Virus record (IMG/VR): IMGVR_UViG_3300044797_000101
Span: 55,810-119,809 of that record
DNA length: 64,000 nucleotides
Origin: a virus
Reading direction: 5' to 3' (one strand)
The notes beneath the pieces are model-generated. The model was not told where the DNA came from. It saw only the letters and a list, made by a program, of their open reading frames with translations, and ran no database searches. A program made the translations under genes and the position numbers. This document shows positions 14,443 through 21,128 of this stretch, one piece after another; positions within the stretch are counted from its first letter, which is position 1; each line of letters starts with the position of its first letter.

Positions 14443-14833
14443 ATTCTTTCCTTTTCAAATAGTCTTTGATATAGCTTTTCAGTGTACATAGATGATCAAG
14501 ATAACTGAGACCGTCAATCTTACCTTCTTTGCCCAGCTTACGTATCATAGCGATAGCATTGTCACAATGCTTCTTCTCTGGGAAATCAATCTGCTCAACC
14601 ATGAATACCCAGTTGCCACTCACCGTCTCATCTGTCTTATACGCATCACAAAGTGTAAGGTGATTGTGGTGCTCAACGAATAGAAGACCTGGCAACCAAG
14701 TCTGGTTATCCTTAACATGAGGTGTAATCCTGTAAACGATATGACCATTGACACTTCCAAACTTACCTACTGGAAGCTCATGAATCCTAATGAGACCTGG
14801 TTTATTAACCCACTTAGGCTTTAGCGTTGCCAC
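14420..14833 (-). CDS. Hypothetical 137-aa protein
   Basis: GTG start within the end of the upstream gene. Beta-rich N-terminal domain (FGSVNGHIVYRITPHVKDNQ) and helical end. Contains IDGLSYLDHL at about 107-116, which may be a decayed tail followed by an extra helix. Otherwise unrecognised. Confidence 0.65.
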   Translation of the reverse strand: MATLKPKWVNKPGLIRIHELPVGKFGSVNGHIVYRITPHVKDNQTWLPGLLFVEHHNHLTLCDAYKTDETVSGNWVFMVEQIDFPEKKHCDNAIAMIRKLGKEGKIDGLSYLDHLCTLKSYIKDYLKRKEYDKNTRG

Positions 14834-15005
14834 TTAGTTCCTTTATAGCATGTAAGCATTCTAGATACAAGAGGTTATCTCCATTTGAACTTCGTATGGT
14901 CCACGCAGTGAATTCTAATAGCCTAAGCTTCTCAGGTATAGGCATTTCAAGCTTGTTGATGACCATGCTTACAAAACTAGCGGAGATTATTTCTTGTTGG
15001 GACAT
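14814..15005 (-). CDS. Tail-only helical protein (63 aa)
   Basis: Helical, Cys-free head (SFVSMVINKLEMPIPEKLRL), then GDNLLYLECLHAIKELSG at 42-59. The tail continues into a longer helix, fitting the idea that the motif itself is helical. Confidence 0.72.
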   Translation of the reverse strand: MSQQEIISASFVSMVINKLEMPIPEKLRLLEFTAWTIRSSNGDNLLYLECLHAIKELSGNAKA

Positions 15006-15168
15006 TGATCAAGCTCATCTGGTATTCCCATTCTAATAGCTCAAGGTTATTCATAGGGATAAACCTATTACATCCTGTTGTATCAGGCATATTCTCCCAA
15101 TCCAATAGGATATATAGATGAGCCTCGTAAGTATCCTTACATGTCATGCATCGTTTATCTTTGTTCAT
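14977..15168 (-). CDS. Zn-tail family member (63 aa)
   Basis: Cys7, Cys10, His17, Cys33; tail MNNLELLEWEYQ at 39-50 has Leu in place of Tyr. A 12-residue extension after it covers the start of the next gene. Confidence 0.82.
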   Translation of the reverse strand: MNKDKRCMTCKDTYEAHLYILLDWENMPDTTGCNRFIPMNNLELLEWEYQMSLINVPTRNNLR

Positions 15169-15307
15169 TTAAATACTCCAGATACTCTAGATTATCCATC
15201 GCTTCAAAGTGTATCATCTCACCATTACAATAATAATCTCCTGCCCAACCATCATCGTAATCGTGTTCATCCTTCAGCTTCTTACAATGCTTACAGACGT
15301 TGAGCAT
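15155..15307 (-). CDS. Zn-tail family member, shortest (50 aa)
   Basis: MLNVCKHCKKLKDEH: Cys5, Cys8, His15, then Cys27 and MDNLEYLEYLNEQR to the end. 14-nt and 17-nt overlaps with neighbours. Confidence 0.8.
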   Translation of the reverse strand: MLNVCKHCKKLKDEHDYDDGWAGDYYCNGEMIHFEAMDNLEYLEYLNEQR

Positions 15308-15485
15308 CGCTCTTCCATTCTAAGAATTCTAAGTTGTCCATTGGCATATACTGATCACAAGGACATTGCCCATATTCGCTATACACACACCAACCACGAA
15401 AATCCTCATCAAGTTCCATATCATCGTTACAGAAGATCTTATGATCTTCTTTCTTGTGGAAGCAATTACAAGGAAGCTCGGCCAT
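15291..15485 (-). CDS. Zn-tail family member (64 aa)
   Basis: Cys6, Cys8, His10, His15, Cys19, Cys33, Cys41-x-Cys43, then QYMPMDNLEFLEWK. Acidic loop (DDMELDEDF) between clusters. Confidence 0.85.
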   Translation of the reverse strand: MAELPCNCFHKKEDHKIFCNDDMELDEDFRGWCVYSEYGQCPCDQYMPMDNLEFLEWKSDAQRL

Positions 15486-15678
15486 TCTTCTTTGCCTCTA
15501 AGATCTCTAATAACCTAAGGTTATCCTTTATAAATATACCACATACGATGTTAACTCCATAGGTATTTAAATGACTGCGTGTTTTATAGCATTCCCAACA
15601 GACACCACCATTAAGATCACCATACCCTACAAGGTGATTTGTCTTTACATGGCCACACTTACAGATGCTCTTACTCAC
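15466..15678 (-). CDS. Zn-tail family member (70 aa)
   Basis: CKCGHVKTNH head (Cys6, Cys8, His10, His15), Cys27, Cys30, Cys46; tail KDNLRLLEILEAKK at 51-64. Confidence 0.85.
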   Translation of the reverse strand: MSKSICKCGHVKTNHLVGYGDLNGGVCWECYKTRSHLNTYGVNIVCGIFIKDNLRLLEILEAKKNGRASL

Positions 15679-15910
15679 TAGCTTTCTGCTCTAAGAACTG
15701 AAGGTTATCTACTGATTGAAACGCCTCAATGTGATTAGGCACGATCCACACATCTCCATACTTCTTATCATGAAAGCTATAATGAGGAGAATTAGAATTT
15801 TGATCTGTCCAATTAAATGTTCCTTCAAAGATATTACCAGACTTCATAAACAACCGGAAAAACACGTTAGGTTTCCCATCCATCTTTTGTCTTAATTCAT
15901 AGAGATACAT
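15671..15910 (-). CDS. Tail-only beta-rich protein (79 aa)
   Basis: Residues 1-64 form strands (FFRLFMKSGNIFEGTFNWTD, YGDVWIVPNHIEAF) without Cys; tail SVDNLQFLEQKASE ends it. The N-domain resembles a small SH3-like barrel. One-base overlap with the upstream member. Confidence 0.74.
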   Translation of the reverse strand: MYLYELRQKMDGKPNVFFRLFMKSGNIFEGTFNWTDQNSNSPHYSFHDKKYGDVWIVPNHIEAFQSVDNLQFLEQKASE

Positions 15911-16152
15911 TACTTGCTTTTCTCCTCTAAATACCTCAAGTTGTCTAGCTTAAACAATAGACAAGGACATTCATTATAATCTATCTTATAGTTCTCGGCC
16001 ACGTTCTTATACCAGCTACACTTTGTAAAGACCTTCACCTTGATGATCGTTACAACCTCTTGCTTAAAGCGAAGATCATACTCTGTTTGCTCATTCTCAT
16101 GGAATGAAGCAGTGTGTCCACACGTACAAGGATCTTCAAGCTCTGTCTTCAT
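15910..16152 (-). CDS. Zn-tail family member (80 aa)
   Basis: CTCGHTASFH head (Cys9, Cys11, His13, His18), central Cys45, Cys62-x-Cys64 and LLFKLDNLRYLEEKSK. The insert between clusters is a long strand pair. Confidence 0.86.
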   Translation of the reverse strand: MKTELEDPCTCGHTASFHENEQTEYDLRFKQEVVTIIKVKVFTKCSWYKNVAENYKIDYNECPCLLFKLDNLRYLEEKSK

Positions 16153-16337
16153 TTGCTCAATCTCTCTAGGTGCCTCAGGTTATTAGGCTTAAACTTATGC
16201 CATGGATAATAGCAACTGCTATCTGGTTCATTCCTGCTTATATAACAATCCCCACAATAATCCGTATACTTAGGATGTGCTGCTTGTACATGACGTTTCC
16301 TTGTATGACCGCAATCACACGTAAAGCTATTGGACAT
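16149..16337 (-). CDS. Zn-tail family member (62 aa)
   Basis: Start at 16337 (MSNSFTC). Cys7, Cys9, His11, His16, Cys28, Cys31, Cys42; tail PNNLRHLERLSK with His at the aromatic position. Confidence 0.84.
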   Translation of the reverse strand: MSNSFTCDCGHTRKRHVQAAHPKYTDYCGDCYISRNEPDSSCYYPWHKFKPNNLRHLERLSK

Positions 16338-16500
16338 GCTCTGCTCTACCTTCCAATACACAGATAAATCCTTCTGTCCACCACCAAAGTATAAACAACC
16401 AGACAACTGGCAGCAGAACAACTGCTAGTAGGATTATACCAGATACGAATGCTAAAGTAAAGAACAATGTTCCAATGGCTATCAAGATCTTCTTAAACAT
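16327..16500 (-). CDS. Membrane protein in the Zn-tail array (57 aa)
   Basis: Start at 16500 (MFKKILIAIG). Almost wholly hydrophobic from 4 to 42 (GTLFFTLAFVSGIILLAVVL, then PVVWLFILWWW), i.e. one long or two short helices. No tail. It lies directly after the membrane-anchored family member, so the two may form a pair. Confidence 0.68.
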   Translation of the reverse strand: MFKKILIAIGTLFFTLAFVSGIILLAVVLLPVVWLFILWWWTEGFICVLEGRAEHVQ

Positions 16501-16819
16501 AATACTCAGGCTCCCTTTCACTCTTTTCTAATAACTCTAGGTATTCTAGGTTGTTCATCCTATAAACTGTACATGGACATCTACTACTGAAATCAGCTGT
16601 AAAATCATGGCATCTTTGCGGGTAGTCTGGATTGCTTCCAATACGTGAAGTATGATACCAACGTCTATGACCACACAGACACGAAACCTTATCTAGTAAA
16701 AGATCATGCTTACGTTTCTCATGCTTCTTGAAATCCTTATACAGCATTATACTACTGATTATAAGATACCCAATAGCAAACGCAACTGCACCACCAAGTA
16801 TATAGATATTCTTATCCAT
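16493..16819 (-). CDS. Zn-tail family member with N-terminal transmembrane helix (108 aa)
   Basis: Hydrophobic helix at 5-27, basic linker (KDFKKHEKRKHD), then the head Cys47, Cys49, His51, His56, Cys70, Cys81, Cys83 and MNNLEYLELL at 88-97. The positive linker predicts that head and tail face the cytoplasm. Confidence 0.82.
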   Translation of the reverse strand: MDKNIYILGGAVAFAIGYLIISSIMLYKDFKKHEKRKHDLLLDKVSCLCGHRRWYHTSRIGSNPDYPQRCHDFTADFSSRCPCTVYRMNNLEYLELLEKSEREPEYYV

Positions 16820-17069
16820 GAAGTAAACTCTCTAACCACTTTAGGTTATCCTGCTTGAACATTCTACACTTACAAAACACTGCATTGCAATCTGTAAAGA
16901 TGAACTCCTTAGTGAGTGTCATGAGATTCTCTTGCATATATCTGTGATGTTTATAAGCAGAGTGTTCGCACACACAATGCTTCCTCAAGATCTCAAAGAT
17001 AAGCTCTTTTACATTAGAAGCTCTTACCAACTTCTCCCATGGAATACAATAAGTCTCAGGGGTTAGCAT
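16812..17069 (-). CDS. Zn-tail family member with helical extension (85 aa)
   Basis: A 30-residue N-terminal helix (WEKLVRASNVKELIFEILRK) precedes Cys32, Cys34, His36, His41, Cys61, Cys66, Cys68; tail QDNLKWLESL with Trp at the aromatic position. Confidence 0.84.
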   Translation of the reverse strand: MLTPETYCIPWEKLVRASNVKELIFEILRKHCVCEHSAYKHHRYMQENLMTLTKEFIFTDCNAVFCKCRMFKQDNLKWLESLLHG

Positions 17070-17241
17070 GGGCTTTCTTCTCTAAATAATCCAGGTTGTC
17101 TTGCTTGTAGGCAAGGCATTGACACACAGAGATTCGCATCAGGTGTGTCATGCAATGGTCTTGATAGTCGTCACCATCGTGCTGACGCTTCAGATGACCA
17201 CAGATGCAGAGATAGTTAAGGTCTTCGCGCAGTCTTCTCAT
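17056..17241 (-). CDS. Zn-tail family member (61 aa)
   Basis: Cys12, Cys14, His16, His21, Cys30, Cys40, Cys42, then AYKQDNLDYLEKK. Canonical. Confidence 0.86.
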   Translation of the reverse strand: MRRLREDLNYLCICGHLKRQHDGDDYQDHCMTHLMRISVCQCLAYKQDNLDYLEKKAHANP

Positions 17242-17410
17242 CAGCTAAGTCCTCTAATAGACGTAGATTATCTTGACTATATCCAGAACAGTTGCAATGG
17301 TTTCCTTCTCTCTCAAACCTGAAATAACAATCCTGATACCAATTGCCATCAGCTGCAATGTGGTGGTAAGCGATATGTCCGCAGACACATTTGGTATATG
17401 GATTAGGCAT
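17216..17410 (-). CDS. Zn-tail family member (64 aa)
   Basis: Cys8, Cys10, His12, His17, Cys28, Cys39, Cys41, then YSQDNLRLLEDLADE. TTAGAGGAC in the tail codons is the ribosome binding site for the next gene. First family member after the lipase gene. Confidence 0.86.
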   Translation of the reverse strand: MPNPYTKCVCGHIAYHHIAADGNWYQDCYFRFEREGNHCNCSGYSQDNLRLLEDLADEKTARRP

Positions 17411-18308
17411 TTGGTGGAGGAACTGGCGGGGTTGGATTCTTCCTCAAGATCTTGCTATGCCTAAAGAACCGTTCGATATGGTACTTAGCATAGTTGTAAC
17501 TATCCTTGAAGACCGATTTAGCGAGTGCACGGTTGGGATTGAATATGTCCACAGGTTGAGTAAGACCTGGAGCTAAGTAGATAAGCTTTGTCTTGCCAAC
17601 CTTCTTGGGCCATATCTCCTTCTCAGTGATACTCATACTGCGACGTACGATCTCTAGGATAGGAAAGATATCATCCTCTAGATAACTATTATCATCCGTT
17701 GTCTGCTCGTAGCTTAGGTTGGACACGATAATATAATCTAGATCAGGATGAACGTTAAGCAATGCTTTAGGGAGCTCATCCTTAAGCATTGCGCCATCGA
17801 TATAGTATTGCCCATCAATTAGCTTAGGCATGAACATTACAGGGATTGCCGCTGAAGCTCTGCACTTCTCTGAAATCTTACCTGTATTGAATAGACGAAG
17901 CTTATAGGTTTTGAGGTCGGTTGCTGATACATAGAAGGGAATCTCTGTCTTACTGAAATCGTCCTTATCCGCAAGACGATCAGCGACATACTGCTCAAGC
18001 TTCTCACCCTTAATAAACCCCTTGAAATTCTTAGCCTTATTTACAATGAACTCTTTTAAGATATCGAAGCGTGAAACCTTATCGAGGAATTGGTCCGCTG
18101 TTAATGTGAGCATGTGGTGAAGCATAACCTGATCGTTAAGTCCTGCTGCCATGAATGAACCAATGATTGAACCCGCTGAAGCTCCTAAGATAACCTTCGG
18201 CTTGATACCTAAATCCCTAATAGCCTTAACAACACCCGTGTGCGCGTAAATCCCCTTAAGACTTCCACCAATTAAGATCAATCCAATCTTTGGCTGGTTC
18301 TCTTCCAT
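17403..18308 (-). CDS. Patatin-like phospholipase, 301 aa
   Basis: Alpha/beta hydrolase with a Ser-Asp dyad. Oxyanion loop GGSLKG at 14-19, nucleophile elbow GASAG at 42-46 (Ser44), ASAAIPVMF at 151-159 and catalytic Asp171 in DGA. Length suits a single patatin domain; no signal peptide or transmembrane helix, so it should act from the cytoplasm on membrane lipids. First gene after the 18324 promoter and ahead of the Zn-tail run, so probably expressed with it. A role in host membrane damage or lipid remodelling is inference. Confidence 0.92.
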   Translation of the reverse strand: MEENQPKIGLILIGGSLKGIYAHTGVVKAIRDLGIKPKVILGASAGSIIGSFMAAGLNDQVMLHHMLTLTADQFLDKVSRFDILKEFIVNKAKNFKGFIKGEKLEQYVADRLADKDDFSKTEIPFYVSATDLKTYKLRLFNTGKISEKCRASAAIPVMFMPKLIDGQYYIDGAMLKDELPKALLNVHPDLDYIIVSNLSYEQTTDDNSYLEDDIFPILEIVRRSMSITEKEIWPKKVGKTKLIYLAPGLTQPVDIFNPNRALAKSVFKDSYNYAKYHIERFFRHSKILRKNPTPPVPPPNA

Positions 18309-18323
18309 ATTTATTTCCCTTTA

Positions 18324-18352
18324 ATTATAACATGTAAAAAAACTATTTTTTA
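18324..18352 (-). promoter_or_regulatory. Promoter, extended -10 TGTTATAAT, weak -35
   Basis: Minus strand TATAAT at 18329-18324 preceded by TGT; the -35 position holds only TAAAAA. The extended -10 may compensate. Placed just ahead of the lipase gene and the main Zn-tail run. Confidence 0.68.
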
Positions 18353-18580
18353 TCTAAAGAATCCAAGACGATCCAAATGACTGTAAGTTAAGATCGCAGC
18401 TGTTACCCCTGAAACTGCAGATAGAGCGAAATAGAAGATCTCTAATGCTGTCTGGTTGTGATCAATGGCAGCTTGCCATCGCACTGCAGCATACCAAGAC
18501 AATAAGCCACAAGCTACTGGAACAACGATAGCCAAGTGAAGCTTCGCCCAACTCGTAACCTCTTTAGTATCTATTACCAT
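18350..18580 (-). CDS. Two-pass membrane protein (76 aa)
   Basis: Hydrophobic segments at about 16-34 (AIVVPVACGLLSWYAAV) and 47-67 (FYFALSAVSGVTAAILTYS). Short loops on each side. Function unknown. Confidence 0.65.
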   Translation of the reverse strand: MVIDTKEVTSWAKLHLAIVVPVACGLLSWYAAVRWQAAIDHNQTALEIFYFALSAVSGVTAAILTYSHLDRLGFFR

Positions 18581-18588
18581 AATATCTC

Positions 18589-18795
18589 CTATCCTTCTGT
18601 ATTAAACGGCCGACGCCAAGATGATAGCGCATCTTCTGCGATAATTCCCATTGCTTTGTTTATTACACTTCTTACCCACCAAAATTTAGCCTTCCCCTGC
18701 GCTTTCCTATTTATAGACTTCCACGGTTTAACTACTTCATAAATTATATCATGATTCTCATAGCATTGACCAACCTTAATTTTAGGTTTCTTCAT
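18589..18795 (-). CDS. Hypothetical 68-aa basic protein
   Basis: Basic, with Trp residues (KFWWVRSVINK); begins MKKPKIKVGQCYENHDIIYE. A small beta-barrel nucleic-acid binder is possible. ATGA-coupled to the Zn-tail gene upstream. Confidence 0.62.
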   Translation of the reverse strand: MKKPKIKVGQCYENHDIIYEVVKPWKSINRKAQGKAKFWWVRSVINKAMGIIAEDALSSWRRPFNTEG

Positions 18796-19088
18796 CGTGA
18801 TAGACGCTCCAAGTATTTAAGATTATCTCGTTTAAATCCTTTACACATACAGTCATCTAGTACACATTCGACTCTATTCTGAATGTTCCACATAGCTGTC
18901 ATTAACGCTTGACTGCGACTAAAAAAAGATCCATCATAAAATGTATAACCAATGACTCGTTTAGAAGCATTCCGCACTATCTTACAATTGTTAGCTCTTA
19001 CCCTAATAACACGAGCTAATAACTCATTGGGAGTCTCATACATTGCATGGTATTTATTTAAATGCCCACAAATACACGGTATATTCAT
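18792..19088 (-). CDS. Zn-tail family member with long insert (98 aa)
   Basis: Head Cys5, Cys7, His9, His14; a 60-residue insert with strands and a helix (VIGYTFYDGSFFSRSQALMT); then Cys75, Cys80, Cys82 and KRDNLKYLERLSR. Confidence 0.86.
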   Translation of the reverse strand: MNIPCICGHLNKYHAMYETPNELLARVIRVRANNCKIVRNASKRVIGYTFYDGSFFSRSQALMTAMWNIQNRVECVLDDCMCKGFKRDNLKYLERLSR

Positions 19089-19255
19089 GCTCGTTCCTTT
19101 ACTTTACTCTTATACTCTAAATATAACAGATTATCCTCTGGAATGAAGAGGTAACATCCACACGCTAGATTATGCATCCAACATGTATCCATGATCTTCA
19201 AGGATAACATCAGATGATGGTGCTTACAATTCCGACATTTATTAATCTCACTCAT
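19085..19255 (-). CDS. Zn-tail family member (56 aa)
   Basis: Start at ATG 19255 preferred over an upstream TTG. Cys7, Cys10, His12, His13, His14, Cys25, Cys32, Cys34; tail EDNLLYLEYKSK. First member after the 19320 promoter. Confidence 0.82.
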   Translation of the reverse strand: MSEINKCRNCKHHHLMLSLKIMDTCWMHNLACGCYLFIPEDNLLYLEYKSKVKERA

Positions 19256-19319
19256 ATAATCTCTATCCAAATCTCCAAGTGCATTCTGTAAGTCATATCG
19301 ATCTGTTAGGCTCTATCTA

Positions 19320-19348
19320 ATTCTACCATGTTAGGAGTGATATAACAA
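19320..19348 (-). promoter_or_regulatory. Promoter, TTGTTA-17-TAGAAT
   Basis: Minus strand -35 TTGTTA (19348-19343), -10 TAGAAT (19325-19320) with TGG before it. Overlaps the end of the 19331 ORF. Between it and 19255 is a leader of about 60 nt with a possible 14-codon ORF (19296-19252). Confidence 0.72.
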
Positions 19349-19453
19349 GTAATTAACAATCCCTAATAGTAGGTAAGTATCATGATAGCCTGGCATACGC
19401 TTATCTACTAGTCTAGCACGTAGCTGCACCAATCCTAGATAAGTATCATCCAC
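19331..19453 (-). CDS. Possible 40-aa protein
   Basis: GTG start overlapping the stop of the ORF upstream, ending TAA at 19331. Reads MDDTYLGLVQLRARLVDKRM then PGYHDTYLLLGIVNYLLYHS. Only the coupling and helical composition support it. Confidence 0.4.
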   Translation of the reverse strand: MDDTYLGLVQLRARLVDKRMPGYHDTYLLLGIVNYLLYHS

Positions 19454-19568
19454 AGCTGTCCAGCTTCTCTACAAATTCTCGGCCACAACACTCACAGACG
19501 AAGACATCCTCTCTATCTATCGTATGAGAGTAGGTGATCTTCTCGTGCTTAGTCTTGGTGATGCACAC
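19446..19568 (-). CDS. Possible 40-aa zinc peptide
   Basis: GTG start 8 nt after AGAGGA in the upstream tail codons. Contains VCECCGREFVEKLDSCG, five Cys in total, but no DNL tail. Could be a truncated or head-only relative. Confidence 0.45.
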   Translation of the reverse strand: MCITKTKHEKITYSHTIDREDVFVCECCGREFVEKLDSCG

Positions 19569-19782
19569 GTGCTTTGTCCTCTAAGAATCTTAGGTTGTCT
19601 TGTCTATAATTGGTACAGATGTTTCCATACACGGTAAGCATATTAAACATTGCTGCTTGAAGGCGAGCCTTCTCATTATAAATCCCATCCATTGCTTCAT
19701 CTACGGATTGTCCTACAAACTTATCTAGCATAGCAATGTAGTGATCATCCTTAGGAATCCCACAGAGGCAATACTCAGTCAT
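19549..19782 (-). CDS. Zn-tail family member with helical insert (77 aa)
   Basis: Cys5, Cys7, His14, a helix-rich insert (VDEAMDGIYNEKARLQAAMF), Cys56, then YRQDNLRFLEDK. Insert is like the long one at 18792. Confidence 0.82.
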   Translation of the reverse strand: MTEYCLCGIPKDDHYIAMLDKFVGQSVDEAMDGIYNEKARLQAAMFNMLTVYGNICTNYRQDNLRFLEDKARVHHQD

Positions 19783-19954
19783 TTATAATCTCTTCTAAAT
19801 ACCTTAAGGTATCTGGCACGTATTCAAAACATAAGCAAGAGCCATCAGTTGAATAGGTAGCTATGCAACCATTGGGATGTGCTTCACGATGAAGATCCCA
19901 AAAGCCAGTATGCAACTGTTTAAGATGACCACACCTGCATTTGAATTCACTCAC
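19775..19954 (-). CDS. Zn-tail family member (59 aa)
   Basis: GTG start overlapping the upstream stop. Cys6, Cys8, His10, His15, Cys30, Cys40, Cys42; tail PDTLRYLEEI, the one case with Thr for Asn. TTAGAAGAG over YLEE precedes the next ATG. Confidence 0.82.
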   Translation of the reverse strand: MSEFKCRCGHLKQLHTGFWDLHREAHPNGCIATYSTDGSCLCFEYVPDTLRYLEEIIND

Positions 19955-20135
19955 GGCTTAGGTTCTCTAAATACCTGAGGTTGTCGTTCTTAAATGGATG
20001 CATCCAAGACACAACCGTACTGTTATGCTCTTGAAAGCAAATCCTACAATAGATGAATGTATTATGGAGCTCTTCTCCAAGGACATGCTCATAGTTGTCA
20101 TGCCCGCATTCGCAAGTCCTGATCTTAAGAGCCAC
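19947..20135 (-). CDS. Zn-tail family member (62 aa), first of the array
   Basis: GTG start at 20135 chosen because it overlaps the upstream stop; the longer frame shadows that gene. Cys8, Cys10, His12, His17, Cys30, Cys33, then WMHPFKNDNLRYLENLSRE, sharing HPF with the 13-14 kb subclade. Confidence 0.8.
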   Translation of the reverse strand: MALKIRTCECGHDNYEHVLGEELHNTFIYCRICFQEHNSTVVSWMHPFKNDNLRYLENLSRE

Positions 20136-20295
20136 GAGATATTCGCCTATGCACCTTGATATACCTACGAGCTGCTTCACGTGTAAAGAACTCCCCTAAT
20201 TGTCCACCCTTTGGACCACGTACGATCCACACCGTAAACTGTCCATTACGAATTGGTCCGCAAATGCTTGGCTTAGTGATCTTCCTGTTTGACAT
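20125..20295 (-). CDS. Hypothetical 56-aa basic protein
   Basis: MSNRKITKPSICGPIRNGQF, then TVWIVRGPKGGQLGEFFTRE and a basic end. Strand pattern around G-Q-F-T-V-W-I-V-R-G-P suggests an AP2/integrase-arm-like DNA-binding fold, but this is a guess. Confidence 0.6.
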   Translation of the reverse strand: MSNRKITKPSICGPIRNGQFTVWIVRGPKGGQLGEFFTREAARRYIKVHRRISRGS

Positions 20296-20887
20296 GTTTA
20301 TATACCTCTCCCAGTAAAACCTTAGATTCTTTTAGTGAAATTGTACCCTGCTTTATCCAACCGTACACCAGCTTAAATGGGTCTTCCGCTGTCTTTAATT
20401 GCTGCTTCTTCTCTGTTAGCTCTTGCTTCGCCACATACTTATCTTCTACTAGATCGAGGTTGGTCTTCTCTTTGTAGGCATCCTTCGAAACCTTAATCGC
20501 AAGCTTCAAAGCTTCTTTGTATTGGTTGCCTGGGAAGATCTCATACTCTACATCCCATTTGCCTGGTTTACGTCCTGGTCCAACAAGCTCACGGCCAAAG
20601 GCATCAGACAAAGGGATAAGCTCACCAACCTCGAATACGTAGTCCTTGAAGTGTACGATCCCTTCAGCGTTCTCAAAGAAATTATAGAACTGTCCTGTTT
20701 TGGTATCCATGACATCAACGACGTCTTTAAAATCAATCGTGGCGTCATACTTCCCAAACTCTTCATTACCCTCGGAATTCGTTATCCTAGTGATGACACA
20801 CCACTTAAACTTACCTACTGCTACATCGCAGGTGTAGCAACGATACTCAGAAGATACGGCAGGATCACCACAACGTTTACAGGCCAT
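20273..20887 (-). CDS. Zinc-ribbon protein, 204 aa
   Basis: CKRC (3-6) and CYTC (17-20) form an N-terminal ribbon; then a beta-rich domain (GKFKWCVITRITNSEGNEEF) and a Lys-rich helical C-terminus. Unknown function; could contact nucleic acid through the ribbon. Confidence 0.68.
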   Translation of the reverse strand: MACKRCGDPAVSSEYRCYTCDVAVGKFKWCVITRITNSEGNEEFGKYDATIDFKDVVDVMDTKTGQFYNFFENAEGIVHFKDYVFEVGELIPLSDAFGRELVGPGRKPGKWDVEYEIFPGNQYKEALKLAIKVSKDAYKEKTNLDLVEDKYVAKQELTEKKQQLKTAEDPFKLVYGWIKQGTISLKESKVLLGEVYKHVKQEDH

Positions 20888-21086
20888 CCTGATCCCCTTC
20901 GAGATTCTTCTTGTTCTCCTCTTCTAATAGCTCAATAGCAACCTCTCCAACAATCTCTAATGATCTGGAAAGCTCACCCATGATCATATAAAGTCCAGGC
21001 CAACCCTCGTGAGCGAAGGCAGCCTTGACGCTACGACGGAGCATGATCTCGTCTTCTAGTTTGATGAATTTATATGGATCAGACAT
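20877..21086 (-). CDS. Hypothetical 69-aa helical protein
   Basis: Charged helices, ending ALELLEEENKKNLEGDQDGL-like acidic residues. Overlaps the zinc-ribbon gene start by 11 nt. Not recognised. Confidence 0.6.
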   Translation of the reverse strand: MSDPYKFIKLEDEIMLRRSVKAAFAHEGWPGLYMIMGELSRSLEIVGEVAIELLEEENKKNLEGDQDGL

Positions 21087-21128
21087 TGTTCACTCTATTC
21101 TATCAGATTTGGAGCGAAAGCTTAAGGC

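Noticed and set aside
14420-14833. Counting 14420 (IDGLSYLDHL), 14284 (HNIGFLEAEL) and 31349 (TNIEYVEAL) as full family members
   Set aside because: Each differs from the tail at two or more positions and lacks the zinc head, so they are noted only as possible distant relatives.
16425-16440. TGGTATAAT sequence on the minus strand inside the 16327 membrane gene
   Set aside because: It encodes part of the hydrophobic helix, and no -35 element lies 17 bp upstream.
9163-20135. Tail as a ClpXP-type degradation tag or SsrA-like signal
   Set aside because: The tail is not at the extreme C-terminus in many members and ends in charged residues (K, E, R) rather than the small hydrophobic residues of such tags.
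9163-20135. Array as a CRISPR or DNA repeat region
   Set aside because: Similarity is at the protein level with different codons; no DNA repeat with regular spacers is present.
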